Assembly: GCA_965227035.1 (NCBI GenBank)
Contig: OZ245724.1
Location: forward strand, 1,736,001-1,800,000
Source of the DNA: CBDDFQ01 sp965227035
GTDB lineage: Bacteria; Pseudomonadota; Gammaproteobacteria; Burkholderiales; Burkholderiaceae_C
Reading direction: 5' to 3'
DNA length: 64,000 nucleotides
The notes under the pieces: model-generated
Database searches by the model: none
What the model was told of the DNA's origin: nothing
What the model saw: only the letters and a program-made list of their open reading frames with translations
Translations under genes and position numbers: made by a program
Part shown: one piece after another, positions 33,013 to 40,382 of the stretch
How the letters are laid out: each line of letters begins with the position of its first letter
Numbering within the stretch: the first letter of the stretch is position 1

Positions 33013-33783
33013 TTATCGACCGGTCGCTTCGCGAGCGGTCTGCTGATCCAAATAAATGTACTGGGGGTCGAATTGACCGAACGCGCACAGCGCTTGAAGG
33101 TCGAAAATTTCCACGGCCGAGGCGCGCATGGAACAAAGACCGCGCTCGCGCAGTTCGCGAAGCACCCGGTTCACATGCACGTTCGTAATTCCGCAAACTT
33201 CGCCGATGTCGCTCTGCGTCATCGGCAATTCGAAACGCTTGCCGTCCGAATGGTCTATTGCGAGCAGACGAGCGTTCATCTCGCAAAGAAAATGCGCGAC
33301 GCGCTCGGTTGCATTGAGGCTTGCGATTCGGAAAGTCCATTGCCGGTGCAACGCAGCGTCCAGCAGCGTAAGAAACCAAAGACGCTTGGTGAGGTGCACG
33401 TGATCGCGCTGAATTTGTTCGAGCGCTTCATGAGGAACGATCGCGACTTCCACATCGGTTAGCGCGCCTACGTCATGGTCGAGTTGCTTGAGCGCGTAGG
33501 CGTGAAGGTCGACGAAATCACCGGGGACCTGAATGCCTACGAGATGGCGTCCGCCGTCGGGGGAGTCGACGTGACGGCTGATCAAACCTGAAACCAGTAA
33601 CGTGCTGATCTTGATTTCCTTGGAAGCGCCGACCAACACCTGGCCCGCAGCATACGTCCTCGTTTCGCCAATCGCACCTTCCAGAATCGATCGCTCGGAA
33701 TCCGATAAATCGCTCATCGTGCGTCGACGAAGCAGATTGCGAGTAAGCGGGTAGGACGCACTTTGCGCCAGATCATCATTCAT
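33013..33783 (-). CDS. Crp/Fnr-family regulator B
   Basis: A 256-residue regulator. The cNMP-binding-like beta-roll lies at about residues 25-140 (YAAGQVLVGASKEIKISTLL, VPGDFVDLHAYALKQLDHDV). A dimer helix (LTKRLWFLTLLDAALHRQW) is followed by the winged helix (FELPMTQSDIGEVCGITNVH, NRVLRELRERGL). No N-terminal Cys cluster, so no Fnr-type iron-sulfur sensor; cyclic-nucleotide residues are also not clear. By eye it is about two-thirds identical to regulator A in the core. GAGGA precedes the ATG, and a perfect 14-bp palindrome TTAACCTAGGTTAA lies 17 bases upstream, suggesting autoregulation. Confidence 0.92.
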   Translation of the reverse strand: MNDDLAQSASYPLTRNLLRRRTMSDLSDSERSILEGAIGETRTYAAGQVLVGASKEIKISTLLVSGLISRHVDSPDGGRHLVGIQVPGDFVDLHAYALKQLDHDVGALTDVEVAIVPHEALEQIQRDHVHLTKRLWFLTLLDAALHRQWTFRIASLNATERVAHFLCEMNARLLAIDHSDGKRFELPMTQSDIGEVCGITNVHVNRVLRELRERGLCSMRASAVEIFDLQALCAFGQFDPQYIYLDQQTAREATGR

Positions 33784-33799
33784 GCAAATTCCTCGTGCA

Positions 33800-33813
33800 T
33801 TAACCTAGGTTAA
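33800..33813. promoter_or_regulatory. Crp/Fnr-type operator upstream of regulator B
   Basis: TTAAC-CTAG-GTTAA, a perfect palindrome (extending to 16 bp, 33799-33814) with the 5-4-5 spacing of Fnr boxes, immediately upstream of regulator B. Confidence 0.65.
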
Positions 33814-33945
33814 TTCTGCACAAAGAATGCCTAAGCTGCGGAGTGATGACGATCGACATACTGTCGCGTATCCAGTGAGACACAGTGAACTCGACCATAA
33901 ACATCGAGCGAAAATCGCGCCTGGCGACAGCGATGAATTAAAAGC

Positions 33946-34128
33946 TTAAATCTCTCGAGCCTTGGCTTCGTCTGCCGCTCGAATCAAACTTTCAGCGGTC
34001 AGACGCGCAGCTTCCGGCGTCATCGCTACTGCCACTCCATCCGGTCCATCGAGAAGGATCACGCCCTTTTCGACGGTAGCGGTGCCGGGCTCCTCGCAGG
34101 GCTCGAGAATTGCTCGTCGCGTATTCAT
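33946..34128 (-). CDS. Small protein A next to Crp/Fnr gene A
   Basis: A 60-residue protein starting one base after the stop of Crp/Fnr gene A, so it is certainly co-transcribed. Sequence core: GVILLDGPDGVAVAMTPEAA, then a helix ending in acidic and basic residues. It is the paralogue of small protein B at 32766. No signal peptide or membrane segment. No known family recognised; the conserved GPDGVAV turn followed by an AA-containing helix may be a small beta-hairpin plus helix fold. Confidence 0.7.
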   Translation of the reverse strand: MNTRRAILEPCEEPGTATVEKGVILLDGPDGVAVAMTPEAARLTAESLIRAADEAKAREI

Positions 34129-34129
34129 T

Positions 34130-34888
34130 TCACACTCCTTCCTTCCCGACCGCAGCAGCGGTCAACCGGTTGTTCAAATAAAGATAGTGCGGCGTGAAGC
34201 GCCCGAGATCGGCCAACGCGCTCAGGTTCTGGACTTCGACTCTGGACAGGCGCATGTCGCACAAGAATGCCTCGCGCAACTGCCTGAAGACCCGGTTCAC
34301 GTGGACATTGGTCAAACTGCACACTTCACCAAGATCGGCCTGAGTCATGGGTAACTCGAAAGTTTTCCCGTCGGATCGATCGATCGCCATCATCCGCGCA
34401 TTGAACTCGCATAAAAAATGAGCAACTCGTTGAACGGCGTTCAGGCTTGCAAGGCGATACACCCACTGACGGTGAAGTGCTGCATCCAGCAAAGTCAAAA
34501 ACCACAGTTTCTTGGTCAGCTCCGGATACTCGTCAAGAATTCGCTTGAATGCGGCGTGTGGCACCACTGCCACCTGAACATCGGTCAAGGCACCGACGTT
34601 ATGGTCCAGTTTTTTCAGCGCGTAACCATGAAGGTCGACGAAGTCGCCGGGAACGTGCATCGCCACAAGATGTCTGCGACCGTCCGGTGCATCCACATGG
34701 CGCGTCATGAATCCTTCAAGCAGAAGCGTGCTCTGCCCTACCTCCTGGCCTTGCCGCACCACGACCTGACCTGCGCTATACGATCGAACATCGGAAACCA
34801 CACTCGAGATAACCGCCCTCTCCTCGTCACATAGTTCTCCGATGCGCGAATGGCGAAGAATATTTTTAGTAATTGCTTGTACATGCAT
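34130..34888 (-). CDS. Crp/Fnr-family regulator A
   Basis: A 252-residue regulator, paralogue of regulator B. Beta-roll: YSAGQVVVRQGQEVGQSTLL and VPGDFVDLHGYALKKLDHNV. Dimer helix: LTKKLWFLTLLDAALHRQW. Winged helix: FELPMTQADLGEVCSLTNVH and NRVFRQLREAFL. No Cys cluster is present at the N-terminus. An Fnr-like site (34926-34939) lies 38 bases upstream of the ATG. Regulators of this subgroup in related bacteria respond to redox or envelope stress, but the signal here is unknown. Confidence 0.92.
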   Translation of the reverse strand: MHVQAITKNILRHSRIGELCDEERAVISSVVSDVRSYSAGQVVVRQGQEVGQSTLLLEGFMTRHVDAPDGRRHLVAMHVPGDFVDLHGYALKKLDHNVGALTDVQVAVVPHAAFKRILDEYPELTKKLWFLTLLDAALHRQWVYRLASLNAVQRVAHFLCEFNARMMAIDRSDGKTFELPMTQADLGEVCSLTNVHVNRVFRQLREAFLCDMRLSRVEVQNLSALADLGRFTPHYLYLNNRLTAAAVGKEGV

Positions 34889-34925
34889 TGGGTAGGCATC
34901 GTGCAGGAACGCCGTAGGAGTTGCA

Positions 34926-34939
34926 TTAACTTAAATCAA
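34926..34939. promoter_or_regulatory. Crp/Fnr-type operator upstream of regulator A
   Basis: TTAAC-TTAA-ATCAA. Same 5-4-5 layout as the site before regulator B; the right half is a perfect Fnr half-site ATCAA. Confidence 0.55.
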
Positions 34940-35043
34940 CTTCGTTGCCCGAACCGACGCTAAATTTCTCTGCCTGGTCCGAGCACCGCAGCAGCGCTTA
35001 TGCCGCCGGGTCGGTTGGCAGAACTGCTCTGCGCACCCCGCCG

Positions 35044-35057
35044 TTGATCCAAGTTAA
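35044..35057. promoter_or_regulatory. Crp/Fnr-type operator upstream of the KGG gene
   Basis: TTGAT-CCAA-GTTAA. Third 14-bp site in this stretch, 58 bases before the KGG gene start and oriented so that the stress gene could be a target of regulators A and B. Confidence 0.55.
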
Positions 35058-35115
35058 TGACAGATGAGTAAGAGCGCCGAGATACTTGATCGGTCGAAAC
35101 TCTTCTTTTCTCACC

Positions 35116-35427
35116 ATGGCTGAAGCTTCCTCTACAGCGCCCACACTGCCTGTCAAAAAGCGCGGGTTCGCGGCGCTCGATCCTGTGCGTCAGCGCGAGA
35201 TTTCCAGCCTGGGCGGCAAGGCAGCGCATGCGAGCGGAAACGCGCGTCAGTTCAGTCGCGAAGAAGCCATCGAGGCTTCGAAAAGGTCCAGAAGTAGAGC
35301 GGACAACGCGGTATCGAATACGGCTGTACCCAAGCCGACCGATAGCGCCACCCGCGGCGACCGGCGTTTTCAAACGCGGAAAAAGCAGATCGAGAAGATT
35401 TTGAAAGAACTCTCTCAGTCGTCCTGA
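35116..35427 (+). CDS. KGG-motif stress-induced protein
   Basis: A 103-residue hydrophilic protein with one KGG unit (GFAALDPVRQREISSLGGKA, then GNARQFSREEAIEASKRS), the signature of the stress-induced acidophilic-repeat family (PF10685) that includes YciG-like proteins. The rest is basic and probably disordered. The ATG at 35116 is the conventional start; a TTG ten codons earlier is possible. An Fnr-like 14-bp site lies 58 bases upstream, linking it to the Crp/Fnr genes across the divergent region. Confidence 0.8.
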   Translation: MAEASSTAPTLPVKKRGFAALDPVRQREISSLGGKAAHASGNARQFSREEAIEASKRSRSRADNAVSNTAVPKPTDSATRGDRRFQTRKKQIEKILKELSQSS

Positions 35428-35617
35428 TCTAGCGTTTAAAAACCATTGAGCGGCAAGTATGCAGGCGGCTGCGAAGTATGAAATTTCTCTTCCGGTTTCA
35501 ATCGGAAGTTGCGGAAGAAAAACAAAATTTGCGGTCGAATCTGAACTAACGCCTCCAGATTTGGATTTCAAGAGGTTTTTTTCGACTTCGCCTGCTGATG
35601 CGAAGATAGCGGCAGAT

Positions 35618-36820
35618 CTACGAATCGTTGGCGACCGCGTACTCGTTCGGAACGTGACGCATCAAAGTGGCGGGCCCGCTCAGGACCGCACGAATGAGGT
35701 CCGTCTGGCGTCGAACCCCCATCTTCATCATCGAATTTTTAAGGTGGGAACGCACGGTGTGCAAAGAAATGCCTCGGGTCGCCGCGTACTCCTGCAAGGT
35801 GACACCGTTGACCAACGCTTCGGTAAGTTTCGTCTCCGCCGGACTCATGGCGTACAGAACACGCAACACCGGTGCTATGGAAATTTCGGTAGAGGCAGGA
35901 TCGCTCAGAAAAATCACTGCTGCGGTTCGCATGCCGAACGGGGTTGCGCGGTGTGGCAAAGGGGCGACAAGCAACTGCAGTTGCTGACCTGCCAAACCCG
36001 AAATCCGCATGGCACCACCGGGCACTGCATTCTCCTTGTCTCGAATATCCGCGCGACCGCTTCGCGTGGCGCCATCCACCAGTAGGCGCAATCGCGCGTC
36101 ATCTGCCGATACCACGCAGCGGACAGGACCGTCGTCTTGCAATCGAAGCAAGCCGCTTTTTTCTACCAAGCGCTCTGCGCGCTGATTGAAGAACAAGGTT
36201 CGTCCGTGTGAGTCGAGCAATACCACACCGTACGGGATTTGCTCCAGCGCGCCGGTGGCCGCGTTGGAGAGCGCTTGAAGTCGATAGAGTTTGCGGTGAA
36301 GCGCGAATCCGGCTTGAAGATGCGGCATGAGGCGGCGAAGCAGCCCCATCTCGTCTGGTGAATATTCTCCGTGGCCCTTGGGCCTGCAGAGCGTTACGTT
36401 GACCGAACGTTCATCGCTCTTGTCGACTATCGCCGCACCTGTATAAAAAATGTCCAGGTGTCGCAGCCAGTCGGACCAGAACTCGGTGCGCTCGAGGTGG
36501 GAACTCGGATACAGCATCTCGCTGTTGACCACCCTCCCCTTCACATGCAGAGACGGATCCTCCATCCAGACGTTGCGCTTAGCGTAATGGGCTTCCAGCG
36601 ATATCAGAGACGCCTGATCGAAACCGATCTGCGTGAATATGTCATGGCCTGAAAGTCCCGGATCGATCGTTTGAGTAGTGAAGTCGTTGGCCCAAATCAG
36701 CCCGGTGTGCGAGTTGAGCTTCGCAGCCAGCGGCACCAGGAAGTCCTGCCACCGCGAAGAATCCAGCGCAGCCTCGTAGATAAGATTTATGAGTTCGTCG
36801 GCTGGGGCGGATTGAAGCAT
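35618..36820 (-). CDS. LuxR-type transcriptional regulator with an N-terminal sensor region
   Basis: About 400 residues. The C-terminus is a LuxR/NarL helix-turn-helix (MSPAETKLTEALVNGVTLQE, ATRGISLHTVRSHLKNSMMK). The N-terminal 180 residues (DELINLIYEAALDSSRWQDF and on) are typical of the LuxR regulators found next to exported or membrane proteins in Burkholderiales. The middle has a PAS-like stretch (YGVVLLDSHGRTLFFNQRAE). The ATG at 36820 (MLQSAPADELINLI) is the best family match; no strong ribosome-binding site. Divergent from the lipoprotein gene at 37178, which it may control. Confidence 0.82.
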   Translation of the reverse strand: MLQSAPADELINLIYEAALDSSRWQDFLVPLAAKLNSHTGLIWANDFTTQTIDPGLSGHDIFTQIGFDQASLISLEAHYAKRNVWMEDPSLHVKGRVVNSEMLYPSSHLERTEFWSDWLRHLDIFYTGAAIVDKSDERSVNVTLCRPKGHGEYSPDEMGLLRRLMPHLQAGFALHRKLYRLQALSNAATGALEQIPYGVVLLDSHGRTLFFNQRAERLVEKSGLLRLQDDGPVRCVVSADDARLRLLVDGATRSGRADIRDKENAVPGGAMRISGLAGQQLQLLVAPLPHRATPFGMRTAAVIFLSDPASTEISIAPVLRVLYAMSPAETKLTEALVNGVTLQEYAATRGISLHTVRSHLKNSMMKMGVRRQTDLIRAVLSGPATLMRHVPNEYAVANDS

Positions 36821-37177
36821 CGTTGGCGAAAGAGCGGTGTCGCCCCGAAGTGAGTTGGAATTATTTTTCGAGGAACGCAGACATCCTGCCCGCAATACTA
36901 AAAGCCTCGAGGGAAACATGCTCCCCCTCCTGATCGATGCCGAGCGCAAAAACCACATGTTTTGTGTGAAAAATTTCCGGGTTTGGGCTATCTGTCCAGT
37001 ACTGCAGGAAAAGCTCGCGTCTATCCCCCGATTGGGGGAGGCTTTGTGGCGCGGCTTTCCATAAGCTTGCCCTGCCGCGAGCGACCCTTGAGCCTGAAAT
37101 TACTCATTCCGTCGTGCGGACCAATCGACATAAGAACCCAAACAAATGCCCGGAGGGGCTTTCAGGAGTAACGACAG
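36821..37177. other. Divergent regulatory region between LuxR and lipoprotein genes
   Basis: About 357 bases without a supported gene. It holds the GC-rich inverted repeat TCCCCC-GATT-GGGGGA at 37024-37039 and the ribosome-binding site AGGAG about 12 bases before the lipoprotein ATG. Confidence 0.55.
37024..37039. promoter_or_regulatory. Inverted repeat TCCCCC-N4-GGGGGA, candidate LuxR operator
   Basis: Six-base perfect arms around GATT, about 138 bases upstream of the lipoprotein gene and about 204 bases upstream of the LuxR gene. Its position between divergent regulator and target genes fits an operator. Confidence 0.45.
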
Positions 37178-39229
37178 ATGTATTTTCAGACCAAGCGCTT
37201 GTGCCTTGCTTTCGCCAGCGCCGCAATGCTCGCACTAGCAGCTTGCGGCGGAGGTTCGTCCTCGGTTGCGAGTGGATCTTCGTCGGGTGGCGGATCCGGT
37301 TCGTCATCGCTCTCCGGCACAGCCGCCGTCGGTGCACCGATTTCGGGGGTGGTTGTCGCGATCGACGTGAACGGCAAAGTCTCGCCACCAGCTACTACTA
37401 GCGCGCTCGGCGCGTTCGTTGTCGACGTGTCCGGCATGACCGCCCCCTTCATCCTCAATATCGTCGGCACTGCCAACGGCAAAGCGGTCTCGCTGAACTC
37501 GGTCGCTACCGCTGTGGGTCAGACCGTCAACATCACGCCTCTTACCGATCTGATCGTGTCGACCGCTTCCGGACGTCCCGGCGGCAGTTCGTTGGCTGCA
37601 CTCTGCGCGCCGACCGTGACTGCGGAATGCAAGGCGGCTCTATCCGCAGCTTCTACACCCGACAAGCTGAATGCTGCCGTTGCCGCTGTAATCAGCATGA
37701 TCGCGCCGCTTAACACTGCAGGCACCAACCCGTTGACCGGCAGTTTCCGCGCCGATGGCACCGGACTCGACGCCGTACTGGATCAGATTCTGGTGACTCC
37801 AGCCGCCGCTCAGAATGCGCAGGCAACCATCACACTACTTGCGACCAATACGACCATCGGGTCGGTGACGATGCCTGGGACCGCTGGACAGACTTCGACG
37901 ACGGTGGCGACTGCACCCGCGTCAGGCGATCTCACCAAGGCTCAAGCCGCAGCGAACGTATTGCCTCAGATCAAGGCTTGCATGGCGTCGTTCAACGCGA
38001 TGTATACGGCCGCCAATATCGGCTCCCTCGACGAGTCGAAGATCGACCCCTTCATCGATTCCACATTCCGATTCGGCGCCGCCGAAACCAAAGACGTCTT
38101 CAAGACGATCCTGAATACGGAGTTGAAGTACGTAGGCTTCGCTTTCAACGTGGCGGGGCTCTCACGCTACAACATGAGCCCCCTGACTTCCGGCGAGCGA
38201 AGCCAGATCGACGACGACAGCGTCAACGCTGTGAGTATCGTCAAAGCACGCGGCCCTGGCATCACCTACGTGAGCGATGTTCCCAGCACGGCCTGGGTTC
38301 AAATCCAGGTTGCCAACGACGCTGGCTTGATGAGTTGGCGCATGGTGAAGGGCACTCCTTACGCCGGCTGCGAAGGCGGATGGAAGATCGCCGGCAGCCG
38401 GCATCTCGATATGCATATGAACGCACGCATCACCCGCGTTGTCGATGGATCGGGCAACGCGAGCTACACCCGCGACTGGGCACTGCACATGGAGAAATCC
38501 ACCTTGGTGGCCGAGCGCGGTAGCTCGGTTCGCGTGGTCGTTCGCGGGCCTGGCCTAGTCAAATACACGGGTCCCACGAATCCTGTCGGCGACTCCAAGC
38601 GTGTCAATCTTTATAACGATAGCGGCTCGGAGTTGACGCTCAGCATCGAAAGCGGATCGACGATTTATGGTTTTGGCGATGCGCTGCAAAGTTGCCAAGA
38701 CCTGGCCGCAGCAAACGTGCCCGCACCATCCACCGACATTACCTGCGTAGACGAGAACGTCGCCAAACCGGGTTCGTTGTTCGCATGGGAAATTCGTACT
38801 GGCACCCCCGCGAGCTCGATCGTCGAATCGTTCGTGTTCGAACTATCGTCCGTTCCCATGTCCAAGGCGTTTGCACAGGCAAATGCAGGCAACCTGTTCG
38901 CCACCTTGACCAGCAAAACTCCGGCGTCCATAGCCGCCCTTGCAACCGCTACAAACGGGCGAGTAGCAGGCGAGGAAATTGGTGGAATCATCACGTACAA
39001 CTATTCGCAGGGCACTGCGTACGGCTCGCGCATGGACAACTGCCGGATCAACTTGAACGGCAACGAGACGGTCGCGGAGCAACCTGCAGTGGGCAAGGAA
39101 ACCTCTTGCACCTTCGTCACGGGTGAAGCAGAAGGACTCGTCATGCCTGCTTCTGCAATCACAACAGGATCTGTTGGCTTGACCACCACGGTGTTGGGCA
39201 ACCAGGCGTCGTCCATACAGCCCTACTGA
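37178..39229 (+). CDS. Large secreted lipoprotein, function unknown
   Basis: A 683-residue protein with a lipobox (AMLALAACGGG, lipidated Cys at about residue 23) and a Gly/Ser-rich linker (SSSVASGSSSGGGSGSSS). Residues about 45-110 look like a carboxypeptidase-regulatory (transthyretin-like) beta-sandwich (GAPISGVVVAIDVNGKVSPP). The rest is rich in Ala, Thr and Ser without recognisable catalytic motifs and contains several Cys residues that could form disulfides. AGGAG precedes the ATG. It is probably on the outer membrane, controlled by the divergent LuxR regulator. A terminator follows at 39252. Confidence 0.75.
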   Translation: MYFQTKRLCLAFASAAMLALAACGGGSSSVASGSSSGGGSGSSSLSGTAAVGAPISGVVVAIDVNGKVSPPATTSALGAFVVDVSGMTAPFILNIVGTANGKAVSLNSVATAVGQTVNITPLTDLIVSTASGRPGGSSLAALCAPTVTAECKAALSAASTPDKLNAAVAAVISMIAPLNTAGTNPLTGSFRADGTGLDAVLDQILVTPAAAQNAQATITLLATNTTIGSVTMPGTAGQTSTTVATAPASGDLTKAQAAANVLPQIKACMASFNAMYTAANIGSLDESKIDPFIDSTFRFGAAETKDVFKTILNTELKYVGFAFNVAGLSRYNMSPLTSGERSQIDDDSVNAVSIVKARGPGITYVSDVPSTAWVQIQVANDAGLMSWRMVKGTPYAGCEGGWKIAGSRHLDMHMNARITRVVDGSGNASYTRDWALHMEKSTLVAERGSSVRVVVRGPGLVKYTGPTNPVGDSKRVNLYNDSGSELTLSIESGSTIYGFGDALQSCQDLAAANVPAPSTDITCVDENVAKPGSLFAWEIRTGTPASSIVESFVFELSSVPMSKAFAQANAGNLFATLTSKTPASIAALATATNGRVAGEEIGGIITYNYSQGTAYGSRMDNCRINLNGNETVAEQPAVGKETSCTFVTGEAEGLVMPASAITTGSVGLTTTVLGNQASSIQPY

Positions 39230-39251
39230 TCGCAAAAAACTAGCTCGAGAA

Positions 39252-39287
39252 AACGCCCGCAGACCAGAAGTTTGCGGGCGTTTTTAC
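39252..39287 (+). terminator. Rho-independent terminator after the lipoprotein gene
   Basis: AACGCCCGCA pairs with TGCGGGCGTT (10 bp), 11-base loop, followed by TTT and ACG. Lies 23 bases after the lipoprotein stop. Confidence 0.85.
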
Positions 39288-39315
39288 GTCCGGCTTGCCC
39301 AGCCGCCCCTTCCGT

Positions 39316-40236
39316 CTAATCAGTCGGCATGCTCAACTGCCCATCCCAACTGGACAGAATCTCCCGGATTGTCTTGGCTACCACCCTGCTCGCCTGAGTG
39401 ATGTGCCCCTGCTTCGGCATGGCGAGCGTCACGTAGCGCTTCAGGTCGGGACCCACTACTTTGGCTATCTGCAGCTTGCCGGCTCGCACTTCTTCGGCAA
39501 CCGCAAAAGGTCCGAGCAAGGCGTAAAGCTGGGGATTCGACGCGACGATCTGCTTTTGCGCCCTCAACGAATCGGCTTCAAAAGCGGTGGTCAGCGCGAA
39601 GCCTTTGCTGCGCGCGGTTTCGTCGAGGATCGATCGCCAGTGCGATGGGCGTAGCGGCAAAACCAGAGGCAGTCCGTCGAGTTTTTTGAATTCGACCGTT
39701 TCGTTATTTGTCAGCGCAAGACCGGGACTCGACACAAGATAGGTGTTCGCTGTCGCAAGAAGCACCTCGTCGGAACCGGATGGCTTTTCGTAGCGAAAGA
39801 GAATCGCCATGTCGACGCTGCCGGTGTCGAGCAGTGCGTCGAGCTCGCCGCCCTGCCCCTCTCGAATGTTGAGGCGGATTTTCGGGAACTCGGCATCGAG
39901 CCTGCGGTAGACCTCGGTCATCAGGGGATGCGCCGCAGAAGGAATTATTCCGATCCTCACATCTCCCATCGGCAGCCTGGAAGTTTGCTGGATATCTGCA
40001 AACAGAGCGTCGCTCTCTTTCATCCAGACCCGGACACGCTTGTCGACATAACTGCCGAACTCGGTCAACACGACACCGCGGCCGGTTCGCCTGAAAAGCG
40101 TGGCACCGCAAGCTTTTTCGAGCTCGCTCATTTGCCGGCTTATGTGCGACTGCGCGGTGTGCCGCTGGGCGGCCACCTTTGTGAAGCTGCCTAGTTCGCT
40201 CACTTCGAGGAAAAGTCTCAGTTCGTCGATTTCCAT
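39316..40236 (-). CDS. LysR-family regulator of the hydantoinase-like operon
   Basis: A 306-residue regulator. N-terminal helix-turn-helix: MEIDELRLFLEVSELGSFTK, HTAQSHISRQMSELEKACGA. Effector domain: GDVRIGIIPSAAHPLMTEVY and SVDMAILFRYEK. The ATG at 40236 has GGAAGGA five bases ahead; the longer in-frame upstream stretch has shadow-like composition. It is divergent from hyuA, and a T-N11-A type inverted repeat lies in the 146-base gap. CbbR/NAC-like subgroup; the inducer is probably the operon substrate. Confidence 0.9.
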   Translation of the reverse strand: MEIDELRLFLEVSELGSFTKVAAQRHTAQSHISRQMSELEKACGATLFRRTGRGVVLTEFGSYVDKRVRVWMKESDALFADIQQTSRLPMGDVRIGIIPSAAHPLMTEVYRRLDAEFPKIRLNIREGQGGELDALLDTGSVDMAILFRYEKPSGSDEVLLATANTYLVSSPGLALTNNETVEFKKLDGLPLVLPLRPSHWRSILDETARSKGFALTTAFEADSLRAQKQIVASNPQLYALLGPFAVAEEVRAGKLQIAKVVGPDLKRYVTLAMPKQGHITQASRVVAKTIREILSSWDGQLSMPTD

Positions 40237-40286
40237 GTTCGTCCTTCCAGTTCCCCTGCTATGCCAATTTACGCACGTCTGAAATC

Positions 40287-40307
40287 TCTGTATTGATTCT
40301 ATGCAGA
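40287..40307. promoter_or_regulatory. LysR box upstream of hyuA
   Basis: TCTGTAT-TGATTCT-ATGCAGA. Imperfect inverted repeat (6 of 7 pairs) containing T-N11-A, in the divergent hyuA/LysR gap, about 76 bases upstream of hyuA. Confidence 0.55.
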
Positions 40308-40382
40308 TGAGTCGCAGGTGCCTAGACTTGCCATCCACGAGACACTTCATCGACAAACGGTGCAGCCATAAAAGGGACAAAG

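Noticed and set aside
35489..35508. CTTCCG-N8-CGGAAG hairpin between KGG and LuxR genes as a terminator
   Set aside because: Only 6 bp, no T-tract in either direction, and a long loop.
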